A stretch of 64,000 nt of DNA from Enterobacter ludwigii (GTDB taxonomy: Bacteria; Pseudomonadota; Gammaproteobacteria; Enterobacterales; Enterobacteriaceae): assembly GCA_023023105.1 (NCBI GenBank), contig CP083824.1, positions 62,001 through 126,000 of the forward strand, read 5' to 3'. The number at the start of each line of letters is the position of its first letter. Positions within the stretch are counted from its first letter, which is position 1. The notes beneath the pieces are model-generated. The model was not told where the DNA came from. It did not search any database and saw only the letters and a list, made by a program, of their open reading frames with translations. Positions 21,459-34,449 of the stretch are shown piece after piece. A program made the translations under genes and the position numbers.

Positions 21459-22661
21459 ATGATTCATCTCGATACGTTGTCGACCCTTGTTGCCGCAACG
21501 CTGGTCTTACTGCTTGGCCGTAAGCTGGTGCATAGCGTTTCCCTTCTGAAGAAATACACCATTCCCGAACCTGTCGCCGGTGGCCTGCTGGTAGCGCTGG
21601 CCCTGCTGGTGCTGAAAAAGAGCATGGGCTGGGAAATTGATTTTGATATGTCCCTGAAAGACCCGCTGATGCTGGCCTTTTTTGCCACCATCGGCCTGAA
21701 TGCCAACCTCGCGAGCCTGCGGGCAGGGGGTAAAGTACTCGGCGTATTTCTGATTGTGGTGGTTGGGTTGCTGCTGATGCAAAACGCTATCGGCATCGGA
21801 ATGGCGACGTTGCTGGGGCTGGATCCGCTGATGGGGTTGCTGGCCGGGTCAATTACATTGTCTGGTGGACACGGTACCGGCGCGGCGTGGAGCAAGCTGT
21901 TTATCGAGCGCTATGGCTTTGAAAACGCAACTGAAGTGGCGATGGCCTGTGCGACCTTTGGCCTGGTGCTGGGTGGATTGATTGGTGGCCCGGTGGCGCG
22001 TTATCTGGTGAAGCACTCCACCACGCCGGACGGCAGGCCGGACGATGAGCTGGTGCCGACTGCATTCGAAAAACCGGATGTTGGGCGCAGCATTACTTCA
22101 CTGGTGCTGATTGAGACCATCGCGATGATTGCTATCTGCCTGACGGTGGGGAAAGTGGTTGCGCAATGGCTGGCAGGTTCCCCGTTCGAACTGCCGACGT
22201 TTGTCTGCGTGCTGTTTATCGGGGTGATCCTGAGCAACGGTCTGGCGCTGATGGGTTTTTATCGTGTGTTCGAACGTGCGGTTTCAGTGCTGGGCAACGT
22301 CTGTCTGTCGCTGTTCCTCGCAATGGCGCTGATGAGCCTCAAACTGTGGGAGCTGGCCTCGCTGGCGCTGCCGATGGTGGCCATTCTGGCGGTGCAGGCA
22401 CTGTTTATGGCGTTGTACGCGATGTTTGTTACCTGGCGCATGATGGGCAAGAACTACGATGCGGCGGTGCTGGCAGCGGGTCATTGCGGGTTTGGTCTGG
22501 GGGCAACCCCAACGGCGATTGCCAACATGCAGGCGATCACTGAACGCTTTGGCCCATCGCATATGGCGTTTCTGGTGGTACCGATGGTCGGTGCGTTCTT
22601 TATAGATATCGTCAACGCGTTGGTGATTAAGCTGTATCTGATGCTGCCGATGTTTGCCTGA
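21459..22661 (+). CDS. gltS: Sodium/glutamate symporter GltS
   Basis: A 400-aa membrane protein. The start at 21459 (MIHLDTLSTL) is preceded by CAGGAG; longer in-frame starts reach back to 21297 but lack support. It contains the two inverted-repeat glycine loops typical of GltS (LAGSITLSGGHGTGAAWS and LAAGHCGFGLGATPTAIANM). It drives glutamate uptake with sodium. It converges with recG, 2 bp away. Confidence 0.96.
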   Translation: MIHLDTLSTLVAATLVLLLGRKLVHSVSLLKKYTIPEPVAGGLLVALALLVLKKSMGWEIDFDMSLKDPLMLAFFATIGLNANLASLRAGGKVLGVFLIVVVGLLLMQNAIGIGMATLLGLDPLMGLLAGSITLSGGHGTGAAWSKLFIERYGFENATEVAMACATFGLVLGGLIGGPVARYLVKHSTTPDGRPDDELVPTAFEKPDVGRSITSLVLIETIAMIAICLTVGKVVAQWLAGSPFELPTFVCVLFIGVILSNGLALMGFYRVFERAVSVLGNVCLSLFLAMALMSLKLWELASLALPMVAILAVQALFMALYAMFVTWRMMGKNYDAAVLAAGHCGFGLGATPTAIANMQAITERFGPSHMAFLVVPMVGAFFIDIVNALVIKLYLMLPMFA

Positions 22662-22663
22662 GA

Positions 22664-24745
22664 TCAGGCGTTGGAATAACGTTCGGTTTCCGGCATCCAG
22701 CGCTCTATTAACGCTGCCGCCTGTTCGGGGTAGCGTTCATGAATATGGCGGGCCAGGCGTTGAACTTCGGGGATCATCGCCTGATCGCGCAACAAATCCG
22801 CCACTTTGAATTCAGCATTCCCCGTCTGCCGCGTGCCCAAAAGTTCTCCCGGGCCACGTATCTCAAGGTCTTTTTGCGCAATAACAAAGCCGTCGTTGCT
22901 GTCGCGCAGCACCTGCAAACGCATCTGGGCGGTTTTCGAGAGCGGGGCTTTATAGAGCAGTACGCAGTGGGACGCTACCGCACCACGGCCAACACGTCCG
23001 CGCAGCTGGTGGAGTTGGGCAAGCCCCAGGCGCTCCGGGTTTTCGATGATCATCAGGCTGGAATTCGGGACGTCCACGCCGACCTCGATCACCGTGGTGG
23101 CGATCAGCAGGTGTAAATCGCCCTGTTTAAACGACTGCATCACCGCCTGCTTTTCGGCGGGCTTCATACGTCCGTGAACCAGACCCACCTTCAACTCTGG
23201 CAGTGCCAGTTTCAGTTCTTCCCACGTCGCTTCTGCAGCCTGCGCTTCCAGCAGCTCGGACTCTTCAATTAGCGTACACACCCAGTAGGCCTGACGCCCT
23301 TCATGCGTGCAGGCGTTGCGCACGCGGTCGATGATATCGCTGCGACGCGTGTCAGGAATGGCGACCGTTGTAACCGGTGTACGACCCGGCGGCAACTCGT
23401 CGATGGTGGAGGTATCCAGATCGGCGTAGGCGGTCATTGCCAGGGTGCGGGGGATCGGCGTCGCGGTCATGATCAGCTGATGCGGGTGGAAACCCTGCTG
23501 CAAACCTTTCTCCCACAGTGCCAGACGCTGATGCACACCAAAGCGGTGCTGCTCGTCGATAATCACCAGCGCCAGGCCGTTAAACTGAACCTGTTCCTGG
23601 AAGATGGCATGTGTGCCAACAATCATTTGTACCTGGCCGCTGGCAATTGCGTCCTGTTGGGCAAGGCGGGCTTTGCCTTTTTGCTTCCCGGCAAGCCAGC
23701 CCACTTCAATGCCCAGCGGCGCAAACCAGGCGCGGAAATTGTTGGCGTGCTGTTCGGCCAGCAGTTCCGTCGGTGCCATCAGTGCCACCTGTTTGCCGTG
23801 AGCAATGGCGCGCAGGGCGGCCAGGGCGGCGACCAGCGTTTTACCGGAGCCTACATCACCCTGCACCAGGCGCATCATCGGCACATCAAGCGCCATATCG
23901 CGTTCGATCTCGGCGGTGACGCGCGCCTGTGCACCGGTGGGTTTAAACGGCAGCGAGGCCAGCAGTTTATCTTTGAGCTCATCACGCGGGCTTAAGGGCT
24001 GGGCGTGGAAACGCTGCGCGCCGGCGCGGAGCGCCAGCATGCTCAGGTTATGCGCCAGTAATTCCTCAAGGATAAGACGCCGTTGGGCGGGGTGTTTGCC
24101 GCTTTCTAAATCGCTGAGCTGCAGCGTTGGCGGCGGGCGGTGAAGAGTACGCAGCGCTTCGGGCAGGCTCATCATGCCCTGCGCCAGCTCTGGCGGCAGC
24201 AGCTCGGTAATGGCGCAGGTATCTAGCAGCTCCAGCGCCTGATCGGTGAGCTTTCGCAACGTCGCCTGCTTGATGCCTTCGGTTGTCGGATAAACCGGGG
24301 TAAGTGTTTCCTGCAGCTCCGGTGTGCTGAGATCGCCCTGTACGCGGTACTCCGGGTGGATCATCTCTGCGCCGTATTTTCCGCGTTTGGCTTCGCCATA
24401 GGCCAGCACTCTGCGACCTGTCGCCAGGCTGTTTTTCATTGCCGCGTTGAAGTTGAAAAAGCGCATGGTGAGAATGCCGGTGCCGTCGCTGATCTGACAG
24501 GTCATCATCCGACGTCCGCCGAAGGTGATATTGCAGTTCAGGACTTCGCCTTCAACGGTGGCATAAATGGCAGGCAGCAAATCGCCAATTTTGTACAGCT
24601 GGGTGCGGTCTTCGTAACGCAGGGGGAGGTGGAGCAGGAGATCCTGCACGGTGTGCAGGCCGATTTTAGCCAGCTTATTGCTTTGCGCCGCGCCCACGCC
24701 CGTCAGGCTATTGAGCGGGATGGCATCCAGCAGGCGGCCTTTCAT
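22664..24745 (-). CDS. recG: ATP-dependent DNA helicase RecG
   Basis: A 693-aa helicase, full length. The N-terminal wedge/OB domain spans about 1-150. The helicase core has Walker A GDVGSGKTLVA, DEQH in IIDEQHRFGV, MTATPIPRTL, and the C-terminal motif VI QLRGRVGRG. It reverses stalled forks and processes R- and D-loops. Last gene of the gmk-rpoZ-spoT-trmH-recG run. Confidence 0.98.
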   Translation of the reverse strand: MKGRLLDAIPLNSLTGVGAAQSNKLAKIGLHTVQDLLLHLPLRYEDRTQLYKIGDLLPAIYATVEGEVLNCNITFGGRRMMTCQISDGTGILTMRFFNFNAAMKNSLATGRRVLAYGEAKRGKYGAEMIHPEYRVQGDLSTPELQETLTPVYPTTEGIKQATLRKLTDQALELLDTCAITELLPPELAQGMMSLPEALRTLHRPPPTLQLSDLESGKHPAQRRLILEELLAHNLSMLALRAGAQRFHAQPLSPRDELKDKLLASLPFKPTGAQARVTAEIERDMALDVPMMRLVQGDVGSGKTLVAALAALRAIAHGKQVALMAPTELLAEQHANNFRAWFAPLGIEVGWLAGKQKGKARLAQQDAIASGQVQMIVGTHAIFQEQVQFNGLALVIIDEQHRFGVHQRLALWEKGLQQGFHPHQLIMTATPIPRTLAMTAYADLDTSTIDELPPGRTPVTTVAIPDTRRSDIIDRVRNACTHEGRQAYWVCTLIEESELLEAQAAEATWEELKLALPELKVGLVHGRMKPAEKQAVMQSFKQGDLHLLIATTVIEVGVDVPNSSLMIIENPERLGLAQLHQLRGRVGRGAVASHCVLLYKAPLSKTAQMRLQVLRDSNDGFVIAQKDLEIRGPGELLGTRQTGNAEFKVADLLRDQAMIPEVQRLARHIHERYPEQAAALIERWMPETERYSNA

Positions 24746-24748
24746 CGG

Positions 24749-25438
24749 TTACCCGGCGTACTGCATGGTGGCCCACCACTCGCCATCGGCTTCAATTTCG
24801 CCCTGCGCGTTGACGTGGGGGTAAGGCAATTTTTTCTGTTTCGCAACGCGAGCCAGCACCGGATAACCCCCTTCAAACAGCAGGCGCTGCTGTTCATCTT
24901 CCGGCAGCATACTGTTGCTGCGTTTGTACATTCCGGCATTCTGACGCTGGCGCTGCGCTTCATAAAGAATAAGCGCGGAGGCCACAGAAACATTGAGGGA
25001 CTGAACCATACCGATCATCGGAATGATAATGTCCCGATCCGCCAGATCCAGTGCTTCCTGAGTGATACCGGTTTTCTCCTGACCCATCAAAATACAGGTC
25101 GGACGGGTGTAGTCGATCTCGCGGAAATCTACGGCTTTAGCGGACAGGTTAGTGGCAAGTACCTGCATACCGCGCCCTTTCAGGTGGGTTACGGCTTCGC
25201 CTATGGTCTGGTGGTGTTTGACAGAAACCCAGCTGTTACTGCCTGCAGCGGCAGATACCATGGTACGCATGCGGGAGCCCGGCCAGACAGCGTGCACTTC
25301 ATGCACGCCGACGGCGTCTGCAGTACGGACAATGGCAGAAACGTTATGGGGCTTATGGACCTGCTCCATGCAGACCGTCAGGTCTGGCTGACGCCTGGCG
25401 AGCATCTCGCAGATACGTGCATAACGTTGTGCATTCAT
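24749..25438 (-). CDS. trmH: tRNA (Gm18) 2'-O-methyltransferase TrmH (SpoU)
   Basis: A 229-aa SPOUT methyltransferase. The knot motifs are VRTADAVGVHEVHAV (motif 1 with Arg), ILMGQEKTGI (motif 2) and IPMIGMVQSLNVSVASALIL (motif 3). It methylates G18 of tRNA. It sits between spoT and recG with 4- and 3-bp gaps. Confidence 0.97.
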   Translation of the reverse strand: MNAQRYARICEMLARRQPDLTVCMEQVHKPHNVSAIVRTADAVGVHEVHAVWPGSRMRTMVSAAAGSNSWVSVKHHQTIGEAVTHLKGRGMQVLATNLSAKAVDFREIDYTRPTCILMGQEKTGITQEALDLADRDIIIPMIGMVQSLNVSVASALILYEAQRQRQNAGMYKRSNSMLPEDEQQRLLFEGGYPVLARVAKQKKLPYPHVNAQGEIEADGEWWATMQYAG

Positions 25439-25442
25439 AAAA

Positions 25443-27557
25443 CTAGTTTCTGTTTCGGGTGACTTTAATCACGTCCGGCATGACGCGGATCTTGCGCATA
25501 ATGTTCGCCAGGTGCACGCGGTCGCGGGCGGTCAGACGAATAAAGGCGCTGTATACGCGGCCATCTTTTTCTTCCGTATTCAGACTCTGAATGTTGGAAG
25601 AGGCCGTGTTGATCGCTGCCGTCAGGTTCGCCAGGGCACCCTGGTGGTTGAACATATCCACCTTAATTTCGGTGATAAATTCCTGTGCGGTCTCTTTATC
25701 CCACTCGACCGCCATAAACTTCTCGGCTTCTTTCTGGTAGCCGCGAATGTTACGACAGGATTCGTGGTGGATAACCAGCCCTTTGCCCGGGCTGACGTGC
25801 GCAATAATCGGGTCGCCAGGGATTGGACGGCAGCATTTTGCGAAAGTGATAAGCACGCCGTCTGCGCCTTTGATAGGCAAATGACCGTGGCTTTGCGTAG
25901 CGGGCTGCGCAACGGAGGCATCCCCCTGTTGCAGATTTTTCGCTACCACTACACTCATGGCGTTACCGAGGCCGATCTCTGCCAGCAGGTCATCAAGCGA
26001 GGCGAGTTTCATGCGCTCCAGCTCACGCTGAATGTTCTCTTGCGGGATTTCAGCCAGCTTACGGCTGCCGCCCAACGCGTGGTTGAGCAGACGACGTCCC
26101 AGACTGACCGAATCATCGCGCTTGAGGTTTTTCAGTAACTGACGGATTTTGGCGCGTGCTTTAGAACTCACGACAAAGTTCAGCCAGGCCGCGTTCGGAC
26201 GTGCGCCCGGTGCGGTAATAATTTCCACCGTCTGGCCACTGGAGAGCGGCTGAGACAGCGGGTAAGGCTGTCTGTCGACGCGTGCACCCACGCAGGCATG
26301 ACCAATATCGGTATGCACGGCGTAAGCGAAGTCGACCGGCGTTGCGCCCGCAGGCAGTTCGACAATACGGCCTTCTGGGGTGAAAACGTAAATCTCATCC
26401 GGGAAGAGATCGGATTTAACGCTCTCGATAAATTCAAACGAGCTGCCCGCACTCTGCTGAAGTTCCAGCAGGCTCTGCATCCAGCGTTGTGCGCGGATTT
26501 GTGCGGTGGTACTGCTTTCGCCACCGTGCTCTTTATACGCCCAGTGTGCGGCAACACCCATCTCTGCCATCTGGTCCATATCTTCGGTGCGAATTTGCAC
26601 TTCAACCGGCACGCCGTGTGGCCCGATCATCGAGGTGTGCAAAGATTGATAGCCGTTCGCTTTTGGAATGGCGATGTAATCTTTCATGCGACCCGGACGC
26701 GGTTTATACAGGCTGTGCATCTGCCCCAGCACGCGATAGCACGTGTCGGCGTCGTGGACGATCACGCGGAACGCGTAGATATCCATGATCGAGTGAAAAC
26801 GCTGCTCTTTGAGCACCATTTTGCAGTAAATGGAGTACAGATGTTTTTCACGACCGCTGACGCGGCACGGAATTCCCGCTTCCTGTAAACGCCCTTCGAT
26901 TTCCGAGAGGATCTTTTGAATCATCTCTTTACGGTTACCGCGTGCGGCTTTCACCACCTCTTTAATCACACGATAGCGGTTCGGGTACAACGCTTCAAAA
27001 CCCAGCTCTTCCAGCTCGGTTTTAATGTGATGGATACCTAAACGATGCGCCAGTGGACTGTAGATTTCGAGGGTTTCACGGGCAATGCGGCGACGTTTAT
27101 CCGGGCGAAGTGAGCCCAGCGTGCGCATGTTGTGGGTACGGTCAGCGAGTTTGATAAGAATGACGCGGATGTCCTGCACCATCGCCATAATCATCTTGCG
27201 GAAGTTTTCGGCTTGCGCCTCTTTCTTGTCGCGGAAATTCAGCTTATCAAGCTTAGAGACCCCTTCCACCAGTTCGGCAACGCTTTTGCCAAACAGCTGT
27301 TCCATGTCCTGGTAAGTGGCAGGGGTATCTTCAATCACGTCGTGCAGCAGAGCGGCCATCAGTGTTTCGTAGTCGAGTTTCATCTCGGCCAGAATACAGG
27401 CTACCGCTACCGGGTGCGTGATATAGGGTTCACCGCTTGAACGTGTCTGGCCCTCGTGAGCGTCACGTGCAACGAGATACGCCTGCTGAAGACGCTTAAT
27501 CTGGTCTTCAGGCAGGTAGGTTTGAATCAGTTGATTCAGGCTTTCAAACAGATACAA
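25443..27557 (-). CDS. spoT: Bifunctional (p)ppGpp synthase/hydrolase SpoT
   Basis: A 704-aa protein. In order: HD hydrolase domain (HPVAVACILAEMKLD, LLHDVIEDTPAT, KLADRTHNMRTL), synthetase domain (YRVIKEVVKAARGNRKE, FRVIVHDADTCYRVLG, DYIAIPKANGYQSLHTSMIG), TGS domain (DEIYVFTPEGRIVELPAGAT), helical/zinc-finger region (FAKCCRPIPGDPI) and C-terminal ACT domain. It tunes (p)ppGpp in response to carbon, iron and fatty-acid starvation. Confidence 0.98.
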   Translation of the reverse strand: MYLFESLNQLIQTYLPEDQIKRLQQAYLVARDAHEGQTRSSGEPYITHPVAVACILAEMKLDYETLMAALLHDVIEDTPATYQDMEQLFGKSVAELVEGVSKLDKLNFRDKKEAQAENFRKMIMAMVQDIRVILIKLADRTHNMRTLGSLRPDKRRRIARETLEIYSPLAHRLGIHHIKTELEELGFEALYPNRYRVIKEVVKAARGNRKEMIQKILSEIEGRLQEAGIPCRVSGREKHLYSIYCKMVLKEQRFHSIMDIYAFRVIVHDADTCYRVLGQMHSLYKPRPGRMKDYIAIPKANGYQSLHTSMIGPHGVPVEVQIRTEDMDQMAEMGVAAHWAYKEHGGESSTTAQIRAQRWMQSLLELQQSAGSSFEFIESVKSDLFPDEIYVFTPEGRIVELPAGATPVDFAYAVHTDIGHACVGARVDRQPYPLSQPLSSGQTVEIITAPGARPNAAWLNFVVSSKARAKIRQLLKNLKRDDSVSLGRRLLNHALGGSRKLAEIPQENIQRELERMKLASLDDLLAEIGLGNAMSVVVAKNLQQGDASVAQPATQSHGHLPIKGADGVLITFAKCCRPIPGDPIIAHVSPGKGLVIHHESCRNIRGYQKEAEKFMAVEWDKETAQEFITEIKVDMFNHQGALANLTAAINTASSNIQSLNTEEKDGRVYSAFIRLTARDRVHLANIMRKIRVMPDVIKVTRNRN

Positions 27558-27576
27558 GGGCGACCCGCAGGTTTAA

Positions 27577-27852
27577 TTAACGACGACCTTCAGCAATAGC
27601 GGTTACGGCCTGCAGTTCTGCGGCTTCCTGCTCTTGCTGCTCCTGGCGCTCGCGCACGTCGAGGATCTGGTTGTTAATCAGACCTTCTTCGATTTCGCGA
27701 AGTGCAATAACGGTAGTTTTATCGTTTTCTTCCGGTACCAGCGGATCTTTACCGCCTACCTGCATCTGACGAGCGCGACGCGCGGCGACCAGCACCAGGT
27801 CAAAACGGTTACCAATTTTCTCTACAGCGTCCTGAACAGTTACGCGTGCCAT
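27577..27852 (-). CDS. rpoZ: RNA polymerase omega subunit
   Basis: A 91-aa protein, [20 protein letters not shown], the family's usual length. It binds the beta' C-terminus to aid polymerase assembly and forms ppGpp site 1. The spoT start lies 19 bp downstream. Confidence 0.98.
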
Positions 27853-27906
27853 ACTTAAAATGCTCCACAGGTGAAGAAATGACTGGGCATGATACTGAAA
27901 GTGGGT

Positions 27907-28548
<642 letters not shown>

Positions 28549-28729
28549 TTAGCGAAGAAGTCCTACATACGGGCTTATTATACACGTCACCGCTCTGTGA
28601 CGTAGTCTTTGTCACACTTTTTCCCCTCGAATATTGAATTTTGCGTGCCGTTTTCAGGTTTTATCTGTGGTTTTCTGCAACCAAAAGAAATACCGGACAG
28701 CGTCTCGCATTGTGAAACGTTGACGTTAG

Positions 28730-30451
<1,722 letters not shown>

Positions 30452-30453
30452 CA

Positions 30454-31071
30454 TCAATGAGCGCTGTGTTTGTAGTGAAAAACAGGCAGTCCAAGCTTCA
30501 GCCGCAGCGCCAGCATGCGCGCTGTAAAGCCGAACAGCAGCGTGGAGATGACCACCACATCATGGTTCGACACGTAATGTTGCAGGGCGATATACAGCAC
30601 TGCTGCTGCGAAGGATATGCCGGCATACAGCTCTTTTTGAAAGACCAGAGGAATGCGTTTGCAGAACATATCGCGCAGTACACCTCCGAATACGCCCGTG
30701 ATCACCGCGGCAATGGTGGCAATAACAGGTCCTTCACCCATATCGAGCGCGATTTGTGCTCCGATGATCGAAAAGACGATCAGCCCCAGTGCATCAAGCA
30801 CCAGGAACAAGCGGCGCAGATGAGGCATAACGGGGGCAACAATGGTGGTTAATACTGCGGCTGTCGCCACGATAATCACATACTCGGGGTGTTTAACCCA
30901 ACCGAGTGGGTAATGACCAAGCAGGATATCGCGTACAGAACCGCCGCCCAATGCGGTAGCAGTGGCGATAATGATCACACCGAAGGTGTCCATCCGGCGA
31001 CGTCCGGCGGCGAGTGCGCCAGTCATGGCCTCTGCGGTGATACCAATAATATAGAGAATGTGAAGCAACAT
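30454..31071 (-). CDS. yicG: TRIC-like membrane protein YicG (UPF0126)
   Basis: A 205-aa protein with seven short hydrophobic spans in two repeats. It has the family glycine motifs ([13 protein letters not shown] and [13 protein letters not shown]). Bacterial relatives form trimeric cation channels; the function here is inferred. Its stop is 2 bp from the end of convergent ligB. Confidence 0.92.
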   Translation of the reverse strand: MLLHILYIIGITAEAMTGALAAGRRRMDTFGVIIIATATALGGGSVRDILLGHYPLGWVKHPEYVIIVATAAVLTTIVAPVMPHLRRLFLVLDALGLIVFSIIGAQIALDMGEGPVIATIAAVITGVFGGVLRDMFCKRIPLVFQKELYAGISFAAAVLYIALQHYVSNHDVVVISTLLFGFTARMLALRLKLGLPVFHYKHSAH

Positions 31072-31276
31072 ATAACCTCCGGAGTGAACGTGGGGAGGTT
31101 AGCGATTTGTGCGCAAGATCACGATTGAGATTTTCTAAGGCGATTCAGTTTGCCATATAAAATATTATCAAGCCTTACCGTAAATGGCTTATGAATGGTG
31201 GTGAGATGAGAAATCCCGGCATGTAACGGATTAGAAATAATAATGGATGACGCCATCCGACGCCATCCGGAAGGTG

Positions 31277-32140
31277 TTACTCGATATTCTGGATCTGCTC
31301 GCGCATTTGCTCAATCAGAACCTTAAGTTCAATCGCTGAGTTGGTTACTTCGGCATTGATCGACTTAGACGCCAGGGTGTTCGACTCGCGGTTGAACTCC
31401 TGCATCATAAAGTCCAGACGGCGGCCCACAGCTTCCTTCTTCTTCAGGATGTTGTAGGTCTCTTTAACGTGCGCTTCCAGACGATCCAGCTCTTCAGCTA
31501 CGTCAACGCGCTGCGCCATCAGCACCAGCTCTTGTTCCAGACGGTTATTTTCCAGCTGAACTTCGGCTTCTTCCAGTTTGGCGACCAGGCGCTCGCGCTG
31601 CCATTGCAGCACTTCAGGCATATGGGTGCGCACTTTCGCTACTTCAGTGCTAACGCCTTCAAGACGCTGCTCAATCATCGCCTTCAGTGCCTGACCTTCG
31701 GTTTCGCGGGCAACGATAAAGTCATCCAGGGTGCTGTCAAGGGCACTGAGAATTTCAGCGGCAATGGCATCCAGGTCCTGCTCACCGGCGGCCATGACGC
31801 CTGGCCAGCGCAGAATATCAACCGGGTTGATTTCGCCTTCATCGCTCTGCATTTTGACCCAGTTCGCTGCATTAACGAGCTGTTTTGCCAGTTTTTCGTT
31901 GAGGATCAGTTCGCCCTGCGCGCTGGCATCAGGCTCAAAACGCAGGTTACATTCCACTTTACCGCGCGTCAGACGCGTACGGATTCGCTCACGTACGACG
32001 GGCTCAAGGCTGCGGAACTGCTCCGGCATACGGAAATAGGTTTCCAGATAGCGCTGGTTTACCGAGCGCATTTCCCAGGTAGCGCTACCCCAGCTACCCT
32101 TGATTTCACGCCGGGCGTAGGCGGTCATACTGCGGATCAT
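31277..32140 (-). CDS. yicC: YicC/YloC-family endoribonuclease
   Basis: A 287-aa protein, starting MIRSMTAYARREIKG, as in E. coli YicC. C-terminal DUF1732 reads KKEAVGRRLDFMMQEFNRE and NTLASKSINAEVTNSAIELK. In E. coli YicC acts with PNPase in small-RNA turnover and cuts RNA. Divergent from rph, which encodes another exoribonuclease. Confidence 0.95.
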   Translation of the reverse strand: MIRSMTAYARREIKGSWGSATWEMRSVNQRYLETYFRMPEQFRSLEPVVRERIRTRLTRGKVECNLRFEPDASAQGELILNEKLAKQLVNAANWVKMQSDEGEINPVDILRWPGVMAAGEQDLDAIAAEILSALDSTLDDFIVARETEGQALKAMIEQRLEGVSTEVAKVRTHMPEVLQWQRERLVAKLEEAEVQLENNRLEQELVLMAQRVDVAEELDRLEAHVKETYNILKKKEAVGRRLDFMMQEFNRESNTLASKSINAEVTNSAIELKVLIEQMREQIQNIE

Positions 32141-32265
32141 AGATATTCCCGTTTTTAAAGGAGAGATGGGGGGATTATAGCTTTCGGGGGCTTCTCAGGA
32201 TAGGAATAAGCGTCCTTTATCCGTATAATGCGCAGCCACATTCGTTTCAAGCCGGAGAATTCATC

Positions 32266-32982
32266 ATGCGTCCAGCAGGTCGTAGCGCCAATCAGGTGCG
32301 TCCCGTCACCCTGACCCGTAACTATACAAAACACGCTGAAGGCTCCGTGCTGGTTGAGTTTGGTGACACCAAAGTACTGTGTACTGCATCTATTGAAGAA
32401 GGTGTTCCGCGCTTTCTGAAAGGTCAGGGCCAGGGCTGGATCACGGCTGAATACGGCATGCTGCCGCGTGCGACCCATACCCGTAATGCCCGCGAAGCGG
32501 CAAAGGGTAAACAGGGTGGCCGTACCATGGAGATTCAGCGTCTGATCGCGCGTGCGCTGCGCGCCGCCGTTGATCTGAAAACGCTCGGTGAATACACCAT
32601 TACCCTTGACTGTGATGTGATTCAGGCAGACGGCGGTACGCGTACGGCGTCGATTACTGGTGCCTGCGTAGCGCTGGCCGATGCCCTGAATAAACTGGTT
32701 GCAGCCGGTAAGCTGAAAACCAATCCAATGAAAGGGATGGTTGCAGCCGTTTCCGTGGGTATCGTTAACGGCGAAGCGCTTTGCGATCTGGAATACGTGG
32801 AAGATTCCGCTGCCGAGACGGACATGAACGTGGTGATGACCGAAGACGGTCGCATCATTGAGGTGCAGGGCACTGCAGAAGGTGAGCCATTCACCCATGA
32901 AGAACTTCTTACCTTGCTGGCTCTGGCCCGAGGGGGAATCGAATCTATTGTAACGACGCAGAAAGCGGCGTTAGAAAATTGA
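32266..32982 (+). CDS. rph: RNase PH, full length
   Basis: A 238-aa phosphorolytic 3'-5' exoribonuclease ([20 protein letters not shown]). The C-terminal part [16 protein letters not shown] is intact, unlike the frameshifted rph of E. coli K-12. It trims tRNA precursors. It is transcribed with pyrE, and its translation up to the end sets attenuation of pyrE. Confidence 0.98.
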   Translation: MRPAGRSANQVRPVTLTRNYTKHAEGSVLVEFGDTKVLCTASIEEGVPRFLKGQGQGWITAEYGMLPRATHTRNAREAAKGKQGGRTMEIQRLIARALRAAVDLKTLGEYTITLDCDVIQADGGTRTASITGACVALADALNKLVAAGKLKTNPMKGMVAAVSVGIVNGEALCDLEYVEDSAAETDMNVVMTEDGRIIEVQGTAEGEPFTHEELLTLLALARGGIESIVTTQKAALEN

Positions 32983-32986
32983 TTTT

Positions 32987-33016
32987 AAAGGCGACCAATG
33001 AGTCGCCTTTTTTTTG
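32987..33016 (+). terminator. pyrE attenuator
   Basis: A 9-bp perfect stem, AAAGGCGAC (32987-32995) with GTCGCCTTT (33002-33010), a 6-nt loop, and eight consecutive T's overlapping its end. It lies 4 bp after the rph stop and 34 bp before pyrE. This matches the known UTP-sensitive attenuator: ribosomes following polymerase closely to the rph stop block hairpin formation when UTP is low. Confidence 0.93.
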
Positions 33017-33049
33017 CCTGTAAGACAGAAAAACCAAAGGAGCAAATCC

Positions 33050-33691
33050 ATGAAATCGTATCAGCGCCAGTTTATTGAGTTTGCGCTTAACAAGCAGGTA
33101 CTTAAGTTTGGCGAATTTACGCTGAAATCCGGGCGTAAGAGCCCCTATTTCTTCAACGCCGGGCTGTTTAATACCGGGCGCGATCTGGCATTGTTAGGCC
33201 GTTTCTATGCCGAAGCGCTGGTGGATTCCGGGATTGATTTTGACCTGCTGTTTGGCCCGGCCTATAAAGGCATTCCGATTGCGACCACCACAGCGGTGGC
33301 GCTGGCAGAACATCACGACCGCGACGTGCCATACTGCTTTAACCGCAAAGAGGCCAAAACCCACGGTGAAGGTGGAAATCTGGTCGGCAGCGCGTTGCAG
33401 GGCCGCGTCATGCTGGTCGACGATGTAATCACTGCAGGCACAGCAATTCGTGAATCTATGGAAATTATCCAGGCCAATGGCGCGACGCTTGCAGGCGTGC
33501 TGATTTCTCTGGATCGTCAGGAACGTGGTCGCGGAGAGATCTCTGCCATTCAGGAGGTGGAGCGCGATTACAACTGTAAAGTGACGTCGATTATCACCCT
33601 GAAAGATCTGATTGCGTATCTGGAAGAGAAGCCTGAGATGGCGGACCATCTTGCAGCGGTACGCGCATATCGAGAAGAGTTTGGCGTGTAA
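33050..33691 (+). CDS. pyrE: Orotate phosphoribosyltransferase
   Basis: A 213-aa enzyme from ATG 33050 (AAAGGAGC upstream). The PRPP motif is [17 protein letters not shown]. It converts orotate and PRPP to OMP in pyrimidine synthesis. Controlled by the attenuator in front of it. Confidence 0.98.
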   Translation: MKSYQRQFIEFALNKQVLKFGEFTLKSGRKSPYFFNAGLFNTGRDLALLGRFYAEALVDSGIDFDLLFGPAYKGIPIATTTAVALAEHHDRDVPYCFNRKEAKTHGEGGNLVGSALQGRVMLVDDVITAGTAIRESMEIIQANGATLAGVLISLDRQERGRGEISAIQEVERDYNCKVTSIITLKDLIAYLEEKPEMADHLAAVRAYREEFGV

Positions 33692-33697
33692 TGTTAT

Positions 33698-33728
33698 TGC
33701 CCGGAAGCGCTACGCTTACCGGGCCTAC
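33698..33728. repeat. REP element between pyrE and slmA
   Basis: The sequence GCCCGGAAGCGCTACGCTTA followed by CCGGGCCTAC is a classic enterobacterial REP palindrome (GCCCGG with CCGGGC) between convergent genes. Confidence 0.88.
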
Positions 33729-33732
33729 GGCG

Positions 33733-34329
33733 TTACTGCAATTGGGTAGCCACTAACGGCCAGCGGGCGTCAAAATCGTCCGTTGGACGGTATTTGAATT
33801 CGCTACGCACAAAGCGGGAGAGCATCCCTTCGCAAAACGCCAGAATCTGGCTTGCCAGCAGCGTCTCATCAGTGTTGTAACCTTCCCCTTCACGCATTTT
33901 CTTCTCACGCAGAACCTGGCGCAGTTGCGCTTCAATGCGCTCGAAAAGCTGGTTAATGCGGCCCTGCAGTCTGTCCTGCTCAAACATCAGGGCATGACCG
34001 GTCAGGATACGGGTTAAGCCCGGATTGCGTTCACCAAAGCCAAGGACTAACAGCACAATCAGACGCAGACGCGCGGTGGTGTCTTTTTCGTCTTTCAGAA
34101 TCAGGTTGATGCGCGTGATCAGGCTGTCTTCGATAAACTCGATCAGGCTGTCGAACATCCGGGTTTTGCTGGGAAAATGACGATACAGCGCCGCCTCAGA
34201 CACGCCTACAGAAGCGGCCAGTTTCGCGGTGGTGATGCGTTGACTGCCATCGCTGGATTCAAGCATCAGAGCCAGAGATTGAAGTATTTCTTCGCGACGA
34301 TTCCTTTTCGCGGTTTGTTTTTCTGCCAT
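33733..34329 (-). CDS. slmA: Nucleoid occlusion factor SlmA
   Basis: A 198-aa TetR-fold protein from [14 protein letters not shown] (34329); upstream frame to 34389 is not coding-like. The HTH includes [20 protein letters not shown]. SlmA bound to DNA blocks FtsZ assembly over the nucleoid. Follows dut on the same strand. Confidence 0.97.
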   Translation of the reverse strand: MAEKQTAKRNRREEILQSLALMLESSDGSQRITTAKLAASVGVSEAALYRHFPSKTRMFDSLIEFIEDSLITRINLILKDEKDTTARLRLIVLLVLGFGERNPGLTRILTGHALMFEQDRLQGRINQLFERIEAQLRQVLREKKMREGEGYNTDETLLASQILAFCEGMLSRFVRSEFKYRPTDDFDARWPLVATQLQ

Positions 34330-34449
34330 GTTACAAAATACCCCTGAAAATAAGCACTTGCCAGGCTGGCATCCACACAGCGACCGCAAACTGAGGCTTG
34401 CGGTTTGTTATTGCATTATGGCGCTGTGGGACGCGTATTTATTGGGCGA

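Noticed and set aside
31240..31273. GACGCCATCC repeated next to the yicC end
   Set aside because: Two short copies only, probably slippage; no hairpin or known element.
32266..32982. Possible K-12-like rph frameshift
   Set aside because: The frame is intact over 238 residues with the normal C-terminus.
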